Below are positions 6,914 through 12,271 of a DNA stretch of 19,820 nucleotides, one piece after another; positions within the stretch are counted from its first letter, which is position 1, and every line of letters starts with the position of its first letter. The DNA comes from JANLHG01 sp964359745. Lineage in GTDB: Bacteria > Patescibacteriota > Minisyncoccia > Phycocordibacterales > PALSA-1337. Made by a program: the position numbers and the translations under genes. Location of the stretch: assembly GCA_964359745.1 (NCBI GenBank), contig CAYHTR010000009.1, positions 1 to 19,820 on the forward strand. The letters run 5' to 3'. Below the pieces are notes generated by a model. The model was given only the letters and a program-made list of their open reading frames with translations, was not told the origin of the DNA and did not search any database.

Positions 6914-7402
6914 ATGACGCATCTTATTAACCTTATTACTACACATATTGATATTGCTTTTTTGGTCCTTTTGGCCATATCTTTGATACTTGTTTTTTGG
7001 TTACTTCGAATGCAATCAAAATTAAAGAAGTTCTTGCTTGGGACTAATTCTAAAAATATAGACGATACTTTTGCGCATATAGACAATAATTTAAAAGATA
7101 TAACGAAGTTTAGATTGGAACTTGAAGAATATCTGCGAACCGTGGAAAAAAGAGTTCGTCAAAGCACTCAAGGTATTCATACTATTCGTTTTAATCCGTT
7201 CAAAGGCACTGGTGATGGAAGTAATCAAAGTTTTGCAACAGCCTTTATAAATCAAGAAGGAAATGGTGTGGTTTTTTCAAGTATTTATTCCAGAGACAGA
7301 GTAAGTGTATTTTCTAAACCTTTAATTGCTTATAAATCAGAATTTGAACTTTCTAAAGAAGAACGAGATGCCGTTGTGGAAGCCAGAAAAAATCTGCAAT
7401 AA
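6914..7402 (+). CDS. DUF4446 family single-pass membrane protein
   Basis: 162 residues of unknown function. A transmembrane helix near the N-terminus (about 11-31) ends in the basic stretch RMQSKLKK. A helical, probably coiled-coil part follows (about 45-90). The conserved C-terminal domain (about 95-155) shows 'IRFNPFKGTGDGSNQSFATAF', 'NGVVFSSIYSRD' and 'LSKEERDAV'; these correspond to the DUF4446 pattern 'RYnaF.d.gg..SFa.allD..gnGvvltsi..Re...YaKp'. The reading frame is open 29 codons further upstream, but the extended -10 promoter ends 10 nt before the ATG at 6914, which starts the helix directly. It is 5 nt upstream of infB and presumably co-transcribed. I know of no assigned biochemical role. 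Confidence 0.83.
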   Translation: MTHLINLITTHIDIAFLVLLAISLILVFWLLRMQSKLKKFLLGTNSKNIDDTFAHIDNNLKDITKFRLELEEYLRTVEKRVRQSTQGIHTIRFNPFKGTGDGSNQSFATAFINQEGNGVVFSSIYSRDRVSVFSKPLIAYKSEFELSKEERDAVVEARKNLQ

Positions 7403-7407
7403 AAAAT

Positions 7408-8907
7408 ATGAAAAAAATACCTCCCATTCAACAGAATATCGGTATTCCTCGTCCTCCAGTTGTTGTTATAATGGGACATATTGACCATGGAAAATCTACT
7501 TTGCTTGATTACATACGAAAATCAAAAATAACTGCTGGCGAAGCAGGAGGAATTACCCAACATTTAGGTGCTTATGAAGTAATACACAAATCAAGTAAAA
7601 AAATAACTTTTCTAGACACACCCGGACACGAAGCTTTTTGTGGGATTAGAACTAGAGGAGCAAATGTCGCTGACGTAGCCGTATTAGTTGTGTCAGCAGA
7701 AGACGGAGTAAAACCTCAAACACTTGAAGCATTACAATGTATTAAAAGTGCTGAATTGCCATACATTGTGGCGATAAATAAAATAGATAAACCAAGTGCT
7801 AATGTGGAAAAGACAAAACAAAATTTGGCTGAAAATGAAATATATCTTGAAGAGTATGGCGGAGATATACCATTCGTTCCAATATCCGCACTCACAGGCG
7901 AAGGAATCCCCGAACTTCTTGATATGATACTTCTTGTGGCAGAAATGGAAGATTTAAAAGCGAATCCAAACAAACCCGCTGAAGGTTCTGTGATAGAAGC
8001 AAATCTAGATAATAAAAAAGGAATATCTGCTACCCTTCTTATTAAGGACGGTACTATTAAAACTGGAATGTATATTGTCATCGGAAATATATTTTCTCCA
8101 ATACGAAATATTGAAGACTTTCAAGGTAAGAAAATAAAAGAAGCTACATTTTCCAGTCCAGTGAAAATACTTGGATTTAACGAAATTCCAAAAGTTGGGG
8201 CTCTTTTTGTAACATATCAGACAAAAAAAGAAGCTGAAAATATGACAAAGAAAATTCAAAATGAAAAACAAATGCGAGAAATTGATTTGAATGATGATAG
8301 TAAGATAATTATTCCACTAATTATAAAAACAGATGTTGCCGGAAGTATGGAAGGAGTTAAACACGAACTTAATAAAATAAAACTCGACCGTGTAGCAATT
8401 AAAATAATCCAAGAAGGTATAGGTGATGTTACTGAAAATGATATAAAAACCGCAGATGGAATGAAAAACATAATAACAATAGGATTTAATGTTTCTATCG
8501 ATTCAAAAGCCCAAGATCTAGCGGAAAGATTAGGGGTTCATATAGAAATATTTGATGTGATTTATAAAATCAATGAATATATTGAAAAAATAGCTTTAGG
8601 GAGAACACCAAAAATAAAAACTGAAGAAATTACTGGAATAGCTAAAATTATAAGAGTATTTAGTAAAAATAAAGACAAACAAATTCTAGGTGGAAAAGTT
8701 CAATCAGGAACGCTTGAAGTTGGTTCGGAAATAAAAGTATTGCGTAGAGAAACCGAAATTGCTCAAGGTAAAATACGAGAATTGCAATCGCAAAAATTAA
8801 GAGTATCGGAAATAAAAGAAGGATTTGAATTTGGAACAATGATTGAATGTAAAATGGAAATTATGCCGGGCGATAAAATTGAAGCCTTTAAAATAGTGGA
8901 AAAATAA
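7408..8907 (+). CDS. infB: Translation initiation factor IF-2, minimal form
   Basis: IF-2 is the GTPase that places initiator tRNA on the ribosome and promotes subunit joining. At 499 residues this is a core-only version. The G domain starts almost at once: G1 GHIDHGKST (23-31), G2 GGITQHLG (47-54), G3 DTPGHE (70-75), G4 NKID (124-127), and G5 in 'PISALTGEG'. Domain II, domain III ('LIIKTDVAGSMEGV' onward) and the C-terminal barrel that binds formyl-Met ('IARIIRVFS'-type block, here 'GIAKIIRVFSKN') follow. The IF2N and long linker regions of E. coli or Bacillus IF-2 are absent, as in other reduced bacteria. G1 has Ile where most IF-2 have Val (GHVDHGK). It lies between the DUF4446 gene (5 nt) and rbfA (2 nt), with no SD. 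Confidence 0.97.
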   Translation: MKKIPPIQQNIGIPRPPVVVIMGHIDHGKSTLLDYIRKSKITAGEAGGITQHLGAYEVIHKSSKKITFLDTPGHEAFCGIRTRGANVADVAVLVVSAEDGVKPQTLEALQCIKSAELPYIVAINKIDKPSANVEKTKQNLAENEIYLEEYGGDIPFVPISALTGEGIPELLDMILLVAEMEDLKANPNKPAEGSVIEANLDNKKGISATLLIKDGTIKTGMYIVIGNIFSPIRNIEDFQGKKIKEATFSSPVKILGFNEIPKVGALFVTYQTKKEAENMTKKIQNEKQMREIDLNDDSKIIIPLIIKTDVAGSMEGVKHELNKIKLDRVAIKIIQEGIGDVTENDIKTADGMKNIITIGFNVSIDSKAQDLAERLGVHIEIFDVIYKINEYIEKIALGRTPKIKTEEITGIAKIIRVFSKNKDKQILGGKVQSGTLEVGSEIKVLRRETEIAQGKIRELQSQKLRVSEIKEGFEFGTMIECKMEIMPGDKIEAFKIVEK

Positions 8908-8909
8908 TT

Positions 8910-9233
8910 ATGGAAGATATAAAAGGACAAAAAATAAAAGATCTCATTAAAGAGCTTTCTGCACAATTTTTACAGCGAGAATCAAATCATTTATCACTTA
9001 TTACAGTAACAGATGCGATGGTAAGCAGAGATAGTAAACGAATGACGATATTTTTTACAGTTCTTCCGGAAACAAAAGAAAAAGCGGCACTTGATTTCGT
9101 AAAGAGAAAACGAAGCGAATTTAGAGAATATGTCAAAGAAAATTCACGAATGCAACGGCTTCCCTTTTTTGATTTTGCTATCGATGCTGGTGAAAAAAAC
9201 AGACAAAAGATTGATGAGATAGCAAGATTGTAG
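8910..9233 (+). CDS. rbfA: Ribosome-binding factor A
   Basis: RbfA is a small KH-like protein that helps mature the 16S rRNA 5' end and 30S subunit. 107 residues, a typical length. It has the N-terminal helix 'KIKDLIKELSAQFLQRES', a central strand 'LITVTDAMVSRDSKRMTIFFTVLP' corresponding to RbfA's 'vTitdV.vs.Dl..a.vyvsvl', and the C-terminal 'RLPFFDFAIDAGEKNRQKIDEI', matching 'P.l.F..D.s...g.ri..Ll'. The classic infB-rbfA order supports the call: the ATG is 2 nt after the infB stop, with translational coupling likely. A tRNA cluster starts 23 nt downstream without an obvious terminator. Confidence 0.88.
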   Translation: MEDIKGQKIKDLIKELSAQFLQRESNHLSLITVTDAMVSRDSKRMTIFFTVLPETKEKAALDFVKRKRSEFREYVKENSRMQRLPFFDFAIDAGEKNRQKIDEIARL

Positions 9234-9244
9234 AATTTTGATAG

Positions 9245-9250
9245 TATTAT
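9245..9250 (+). promoter_or_regulatory. -10 hexamer of tRNA-Cys
   Basis: TATTAT ends 6 nt before the first base of mature tRNA-Cys. If used, transcription would start at the mature 5' end. No good -35 is seen, and read-through from rbfA is also possible. Confidence 0.4.
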
Positions 9251-9256
9251 GATAGT

Positions 9257-9328
9257 GGCCATGTAGACAAGTGGTAAGTCGACAGTCTGCAAAACTGTTA
9301 TACGCGAGTTCGATTCTCGCCATGGCCT
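9257..9328 (+). tRNA. tRNA-Cys (anticodon GCA)
   Basis: Cloverleaf with acceptor GGCCATG/CATGGCC and discriminator T (9328), as expected for Cys. The anticodon loop is CTGCAAA on an ACAGT/ACTGT stem, and the T-arm is GCGAG/CTCGC around TTCGATT. There is no encoded CCA. Only one nucleotide separates it from the next tRNA. Confidence 0.96.
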
Positions 9329-9329
9329 C

Positions 9330-9411
9330 GCTCGAGTGGTGGAACTGGTATACACGCACGACTTAAAATCGTGTCTCGTAAGGGATGTGGGTTCGATTCC
9401 CACCTCGAGCA
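9330..9411 (+). tRNA. tRNA-Leu (anticodon UAA)
   Basis: Class II cloverleaf: acceptor GCTCGAG/CTCGAGC, discriminator A, anticodon stem CACGA/TCGTG with loop CTTAAAA (TAA), a long variable arm, and T-arm GTGGG/CCCAC with TTCGATT. No CCA. It must be co-transcribed with tRNA-Cys. Confidence 0.96.
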
Positions 9412-9474
9412 CAAAAAATTGATATTATCAACAAAATCTGTTACATTTTACTTTGTTGCACTCACATAGATATC

Positions 9475-9547
9475 GCGTCCATAGCTCAGTTGGTAGAGCA
9501 ACCGCCTCTTAAGCGGTGGGTCCATGGTTCGAATCCATGTGGACGCA
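9475..9547 (+). tRNA. tRNA-Lys (anticodon CUU)
   Basis: Acceptor GCGTCCA/TGGACGC with discriminator A, D-arm GCTCAGTTGGTAGAGC, anticodon loop CTCTTAA on ACCGC/GCGGT (CTT), T-arm CATGG/CCATG with TTCGAAT. No CCA. The 63-nt gap before it (9412-9474) is AT-rich and holds a short inverted repeat TTGATA-T-TATCAA; no clear promoter was identified. Confidence 0.96.
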
Positions 9548-9554
9548 CTCTCAA

Positions 9555-9560
9555 TATAAT
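9555..9560 (+). promoter_or_regulatory. -10 hexamer of tRNA-Leu(UAG)
   Basis: A perfect TATAAT ends 5 nt before the mature 5' end of the tRNA, so the primary transcript may begin at or next to the mature end. It sits in the loop of a small inverted repeat (TCTCA/TGAGA). Confidence 0.45.
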
Positions 9561-9565
9561 GAGAT

Positions 9566-9646
9566 GCGCGGGTGGCGAAATGGCAGACGCACTTGCCTTA
9601 GGAGCAAGCGGAGTAATCCATGGAGGTTCGAGTCCTCTCCCGCGCA
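9566..9646 (+). tRNA. tRNA-Leu (anticodon UAG)
   Basis: Class II cloverleaf: acceptor GCGCGGG/CCCGCGC, discriminator A, anticodon stem CTTGC/GCAAG with loop CTTAGGA (TAG), a long variable arm, and T-arm GGAGG/CCTCT with TTCGAGT. No CCA. It is last in the cluster; the promoter of the response regulator begins 8 nt later. Confidence 0.96.
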
Positions 9647-9653
9647 CAAACTG

Positions 9654-9681
9654 TTGACTTATTTTATATATGTGATATTGT
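9654..9681 (+). promoter_or_regulatory. Promoter of the response regulator gene
   Basis: TTGACT (9654-9659), a 16-nt spacer and TATTGT (9676-9681) with an extended TGA before the -10. The predicted leader is about 15 nt without an SD. The element closely resembles the promoter at 10116-10144. Confidence 0.65.
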
Positions 9682-9704
9682 TGTGATAGTAACAAGCACA
9701 TATT

Positions 9705-10052
9705 ATGAAAAAAATACTAATCATAGATAACGATAAATTCATCTTGGAGTTCCTCATGGATCTCTTCAAAACGGTCGGTCATCAAGTCCTGAATGCTGAA
9801 AACGCAGAAGATGGATTTGAAATTTTCAGAAAAAATACAGACACAGATATTGATGTCGTCTTAACTGATGACGCAATGCCTGACGAAGGGGATGGGCTTG
9901 AGCTCGTCCAACAAATCCGCCAGCTCGGCTTCACGGGAAAAATCGTGATGATGTCCGGGACAGCATCTGAAGAAATGGCTATTATGGCAGGAGCTGATCA
10001 ATTTCTGCCAAAACCATTTCCTGTGCAAAAAATTTTGTCAGCAATCCAGTGA
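9705..10052 (+). CDS. Single-domain response regulator (CheY/Spo0F-like receiver)
   Basis: A stand-alone receiver domain of 115 residues with no DNA-binding or output domain. The acidic pocket is in 'ILIIDNDKF' (D8, D10). The phosphoacceptor is D55 in 'VVLTDDAMPDEGDGLEL', the switch residue S84 lies in 'IVMMSGTA', and the conserved lysine K103 in 'LPKPF'. All residues needed for phosphorylation are present, so it should be functional. It probably signals by protein contact. No histidine kinase is encoded in the window. It is a single-gene unit with its own promoter and a hairpin downstream. It is the first of four plus-strand genes after the tRNA cluster whose base usage looks less A/T-biased than the core genes (by eye, not computed). 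Confidence 0.93.
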   Translation: MKKILIIDNDKFILEFLMDLFKTVGHQVLNAENAEDGFEIFRKNTDTDIDVVLTDDAMPDEGDGLELVQQIRQLGFTGKIVMMSGTASEEMAIMAGADQFLPKPFPVQKILSAIQ

Positions 10053-10068
10053 CACCCCCCTTTTTTTT

Positions 10069-10083
10069 CCGCCTCATCGGCGG
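10069..10083 (-). terminator. Short hairpin preceded by a T8 run
   Basis: CCGCC-TCATC-GGCGG makes a 5-bp GC stem (6 with flanking T/A). The T8 run (10061-10068) lies on its left, so the terminator polarity would be for minus-strand transcripts entering from the right. For the plus strand it is only a hairpin after the regulator's stop. Confidence 0.35.
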
Positions 10084-10093
10084 ACAAGCAACC

Positions 10094-10117
10094 AAGCCAA
10101 TTCTCACGAATTGGCTT
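10094..10117 (+). terminator. Hairpin between the response regulator and the proline-rich gene, overlapping the next -35
   Basis: AAGCCAATTC and GAATTGGCTT form a perfect 10-bp stem around TCAC. The right arm shares two bases with the TTGACT -35 at 10116-10121. It may terminate the regulator transcript (the T-run is poor, GACTTTATT), or in DNA form it may be an operator for the next promoter. Confidence 0.5.
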
Positions 10118-10144
10118 GACTTTATTATGTAGATGTGATAGTAT
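10116..10144 (+). promoter_or_regulatory. Promoter of the proline-rich membrane protein gene
   Basis: TTGACT (10116-10121), 17 nt, TAGTAT (10139-10144) with an extended TGA. It implies a 5' UTR of about 120 nt before the ATG at 10273, long for this window. Confidence 0.65.
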
Positions 10145-10204
10145 ATTGGGTAGCAGAGTTTGTTCGTCGAAAATTAAATAAGACAACAAATAAAGAGGTA
10201 CGCC

Positions 10205-10240
10205 GTGTGTATCTTTGTAATTCTGCATAATTTCCAATAA
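10205..10240 (+). CDS. Possible 11-codon leader peptide in the 5' UTR
   Basis: In the long leader of the next gene, AAAGAGG (10192-10198) stands 6 nt before a GTG that opens a short frame reading (f)MCIFVILHNFQ and then TAA (10238-10240). Spacing and SD are good for bacterial initiation, and the gap to the main ATG is 32 nt. A frame this short can arise by chance. It is listed only as a candidate regulatory uORF. Confidence 0.2.
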   Translation: MCIFVILHNFQ

Positions 10241-10272
10241 AACTCAAAAACAAAATCAGAGAAAAAGGACTT

Positions 10273-11130
10273 ATGGCAAAAAACAAAAAAAACACACCTG
10301 TACCCGCAAAGAAAGCAACAACACCGAAACCGCCAGTTAAAAAAACTGTGCGAAAAACTCGGACTACCACCACAACGCAAGTGGTACCTCCTGTGGCGAC
10401 AACGAGACAGCAGCCTCCTCTGTCACCCCCACCACCAAATCCTACCGCCAGCCAACCCCAGCAACAACGACCTCAAAACCAAAATCAGGGTCAGAGCGGT
10501 CAGCGACCTCCGCCACCGAAAACGCCGTGGAGTTGGAAAAATCACAAACAGGAGTTAGGTTTGGGCATCTTGATTATTCTGTTGGGATTTTGCTTCTCCT
10601 ACTTCCTGTTGCCTTGGATGAAAAACAAGGGAACTTCGGCACTGCCAAAAGTATTAGAAGTGCAAGCTGGACAAAGTCCATTACTAGCACCTTCCACCGG
10701 TAGCAATGGAACAACTTACTACATTGTAGACCCAAAACTCCTTGCTGGATTGATTCCTACAAATGTTGCCTGTGGAATTCAAATAACACAAATTGCGACA
10801 CAAACTGTAGATGGACAAAGAGCAAATGGTAGCAATACCACCAATACTACTGCTTCATCGACAACAACGATCAATTCACAGCAAGTTGAAAAGCAACCTG
10901 TGAATGTAGAAATCCACGAGCTCGCAAGTTGTGGCTCCACCTACGAGTTTGAAGTCCCTGACGGACAGAATGTTCGTTGGGATCAAACAGAAGGATCAAA
11001 AATGATTGTCTATGTAGACGGCTTCACTTACACTGGAACAGCGACAACATTCCAGACAGGTAAAAAAATAAAGTTCATCTCGCAGACAACCTATCCGTTC
11101 AAAATACGGCTACGATTCTACGAGCAATAG
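10273..11130 (+). CDS. Pro/Thr/Gln-rich single-pass membrane protein of unknown function
   Basis: 285 residues; I do not recognise a family. Residues 1-35 are basic and Thr/Pro-rich. Residues 36-85 are disordered, with Pro runs (SPPPPNP, QRPPPPKTP) and Gln/Asn-rich segments. A transmembrane helix follows at about 95-116 (LGLGILIILLGFCFSYFLL). By the positive-inside rule the basic N-terminus is cytoplasmic and the rest is outside. The outer part has a Ser/Thr/Asn-rich linker (about 165-205) and a C-terminal beta-type domain ('EFEVPDGQNVRW', 'MIVYVDGFTYTG', 'TTYPFKIRLRFYEQ'). The layout recalls envelope proteins with a cytoplasmic proline-rich docking arm. The start has a fair SD (AAGGA, 4 nt before ATG), rare in this window. 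It has its own promoter and a strong terminator downstream, so it is monocistronic. Confidence 0.82.
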   Translation: MAKNKKNTPVPAKKATTPKPPVKKTVRKTRTTTTTQVVPPVATTRQQPPLSPPPPNPTASQPQQQRPQNQNQGQSGQRPPPPKTPWSWKNHKQELGLGILIILLGFCFSYFLLPWMKNKGTSALPKVLEVQAGQSPLLAPSTGSNGTTYYIVDPKLLAGLIPTNVACGIQITQIATQTVDGQRANGSNTTNTTASSTTTINSQQVEKQPVNVEIHELASCGSTYEFEVPDGQNVRWDQTEGSKMIVYVDGFTYTGTATTFQTGKKIKFISQTTYPFKIRLRFYEQ

Positions 11131-11145
11131 CTCTTGCTCACTGAT

Positions 11146-11155
11146 ATGAGCTCAT
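11146..11155. repeat. 10-bp palindrome ATGAGCTCAT
   Basis: A perfect palindrome between the stop codon of the proline-rich gene and its terminator. It could extend RNA structure ahead of the terminator or be a protein site; nothing decides between these. Confidence 0.3.
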
Positions 11156-11156
11156 G

Positions 11157-11187
11157 AAAGGGAAAGCTTCGGCTCTTCCCTTTTTTC
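11157..11187 (+). terminator. Intrinsic terminator of the proline-rich gene
   Basis: AAAGGGAAAGC-TTCG-GCTCTTCCCTTT is a stem with one bulged base and a C(UUCG)G tetraloop, followed by TTTTTT. It is directly followed by the -35 of the next gene. Confidence 0.88.
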
Positions 11188-11188
11188 G

Positions 11189-11217
11189 TTGACTTTTTTA
11201 TATATACATTGTATTAT
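11189..11217 (+). promoter_or_regulatory. Promoter of the first SPFH-like gene
   Basis: TTGACT (11189-11194), 17 nt, TATTAT (11212-11217). The predicted start is near 11224, so the transcript begins with the hairpin at 11225-11244. Confidence 0.68.
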
Positions 11218-11224
11218 ATAAAAA

Positions 11225-11244
11225 GATCAATAAACACATTGATC
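11225..11244 (+). other. 5'-terminal stem-loop in the leader of the first SPFH-like gene
   Basis: GATCAAT-AAACAC-ATTGATC is a perfect 7-bp stem with a 6-nt loop, placed within a base or two of the predicted transcription start and 20 nt before the ATG. 5'-terminal hairpins of this kind protect mRNA from decay; a binding site is an alternative. Confidence 0.5.
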
Positions 11245-11264
11245 CTTGAAACTTTAATTTACTT

Positions 11265-12149
11265 ATGAAAGTCATCACCGACCTAGTGATATGGGCTTTT
11301 ACCCTTATCCTATTGTTAGCATTTGGAAATCATACTCCCTGGCCAAACGCCAGCCCAGTAATCAGTATAATCATATGGATACTATTCCTGTCCATAACGC
11401 GAAAATGGTGGTTTGTGCTTACCGAAGGTAATATGGGAGTCGTGTTATTCGACCCCCTATTCAATCAGCTTTCTGAGATTTCAGGAGGACTAAGTATGAA
11501 ATTACCATGGGAAAGCATATATAAAACAATAGACATCCGCAAGGATATCTTCACTATGAAGCATTTGGACGGAGAAAGCTATCCGACAATTAACGGGTTC
11601 CTACTTGAAGTAAAATGGATTGTGGTAATTTCTCCAAACATTGGTCACTTGGTCAATTTTGTGAGATTTAAACCAGAAGATGCTCAAGTTCAAGTGCGCG
11701 CTCGAGTTACAGCATTTCTCAACGCCTTTATTAATCAACACACCGACAATGAAGTAATCGGTGGCATGAGTAAAAAATCAAGCCCAGGATTCCATGATCT
11801 ACAAAACGAGTTTGAAAATATATTTGACGGACCACATCTCCATCAAATAGAAGAGGATTATGGTATTTGGACTGGTCGGCCGGAAGTGTTTGATGTTGAC
11901 CGCGATATGGAATCGCAAAAAACACGAGCAACCAAAGGAAAAGTTGAAGCCCTCAAGGAGGCAGCTGATTTCCTTGTGGAGGGTTCTAAAGTCAAAGGTA
12001 AACCAACAATGACATACAAGGAAGCTCTCAAGATGGCTCAGACAGAACACGAGACAAGGAAAGCAGAAAGCTTTGACCTAGATGTTTCGGGACTGCCAAG
12101 TGGAATGCAATCATTTCTTTTGCCAGGGATAGGAAAAGGAAAAACTTAA
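11265..12149 (+). CDS. SPFH/band-7-like membrane protein, paralogue 1
   Basis: 294 residues. Two hydrophobic segments (about 5-20 and 30-46) form an N-terminal hairpin. A stomatin/prohibitin-like domain (about 50-165) is suggested by 'EGNMGVVLFDPLF', 'ISGGLSMKLPWESIYKTIDIRK' (compare band-7 'G..GvV..fGk...e.Gl..klPw...v..vd.R'), 'YPTINGFLLEVKWIVVISP' and 'VQVRARVTAFLNAFI'. A charged helical tail follows ('RDMESQKTRATKGKVEALKEAA', 'AQTEHETRKAE'), ending in a Gly-rich LPGIGKGKT. SPFH proteins form large membrane-bound rings or microdomain scaffolds and often regulate proteases. The family call is from pattern only and is moderately sure. The neighbouring gene is a clear paralogue. It is monocistronic, with its own promoter and terminator, and has no SD. 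Confidence 0.66.
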   Translation: MKVITDLVIWAFTLILLLAFGNHTPWPNASPVISIIIWILFLSITRKWWFVLTEGNMGVVLFDPLFNQLSEISGGLSMKLPWESIYKTIDIRKDIFTMKHLDGESYPTINGFLLEVKWIVVISPNIGHLVNFVRFKPEDAQVQVRARVTAFLNAFINQHTDNEVIGGMSKKSSPGFHDLQNEFENIFDGPHLHQIEEDYGIWTGRPEVFDVDRDMESQKTRATKGKVEALKEAADFLVEGSKVKGKPTMTYKEALKMAQTEHETRKAESFDLDVSGLPSGMQSFLLPGIGKGKT

Positions 12150-12188
12150 AGAGAAAGGAGAACCCACCTCATCGACGGGCAAGAGAGC

Positions 12189-12220
12189 AAAGAGGTATCG
12201 CTTGCGATACCTCTTTTTTA
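12189..12220 (+). terminator. Intrinsic terminator of SPFH paralogue 1
   Basis: AAAGAGGTATCGC and GCGATACCTCTTT form a perfect 13-bp stem (12189-12201, 12204-12216) closed by TT, running into a T-tract. The next promoter's -35 begins 2 nt later. Confidence 0.92.
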
Positions 12221-12221
12221 T

Positions 12222-12250
12222 TTGACATGAATATAATTATATGCTACTTT
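12222..12250 (+). promoter_or_regulatory. Promoter of the second SPFH-like gene
   Basis: Consensus TTGACA (12222-12227), 17 nt, TACTTT (12245-12250) with an extended TGC. The leader is about 15 nt (GAACAACAAAACTT just before the ATG), without an SD. Confidence 0.65.
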
Positions 12251-12271
12251 TTATAGAGAACAACAAAACTT

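Noticed and set aside
9419..9431. Inverted repeat TTGATA-T-TATCAA after tRNA-Leu(UAA)
   Set aside because: All A/T, 6 bp, no loop or U-tract; too weak to call a terminator or operator.
9385..9701. Small open frames on both strands across the tRNA cluster
   Set aside because: They translate tRNA sequence; the cloverleaf structures fully explain this DNA.
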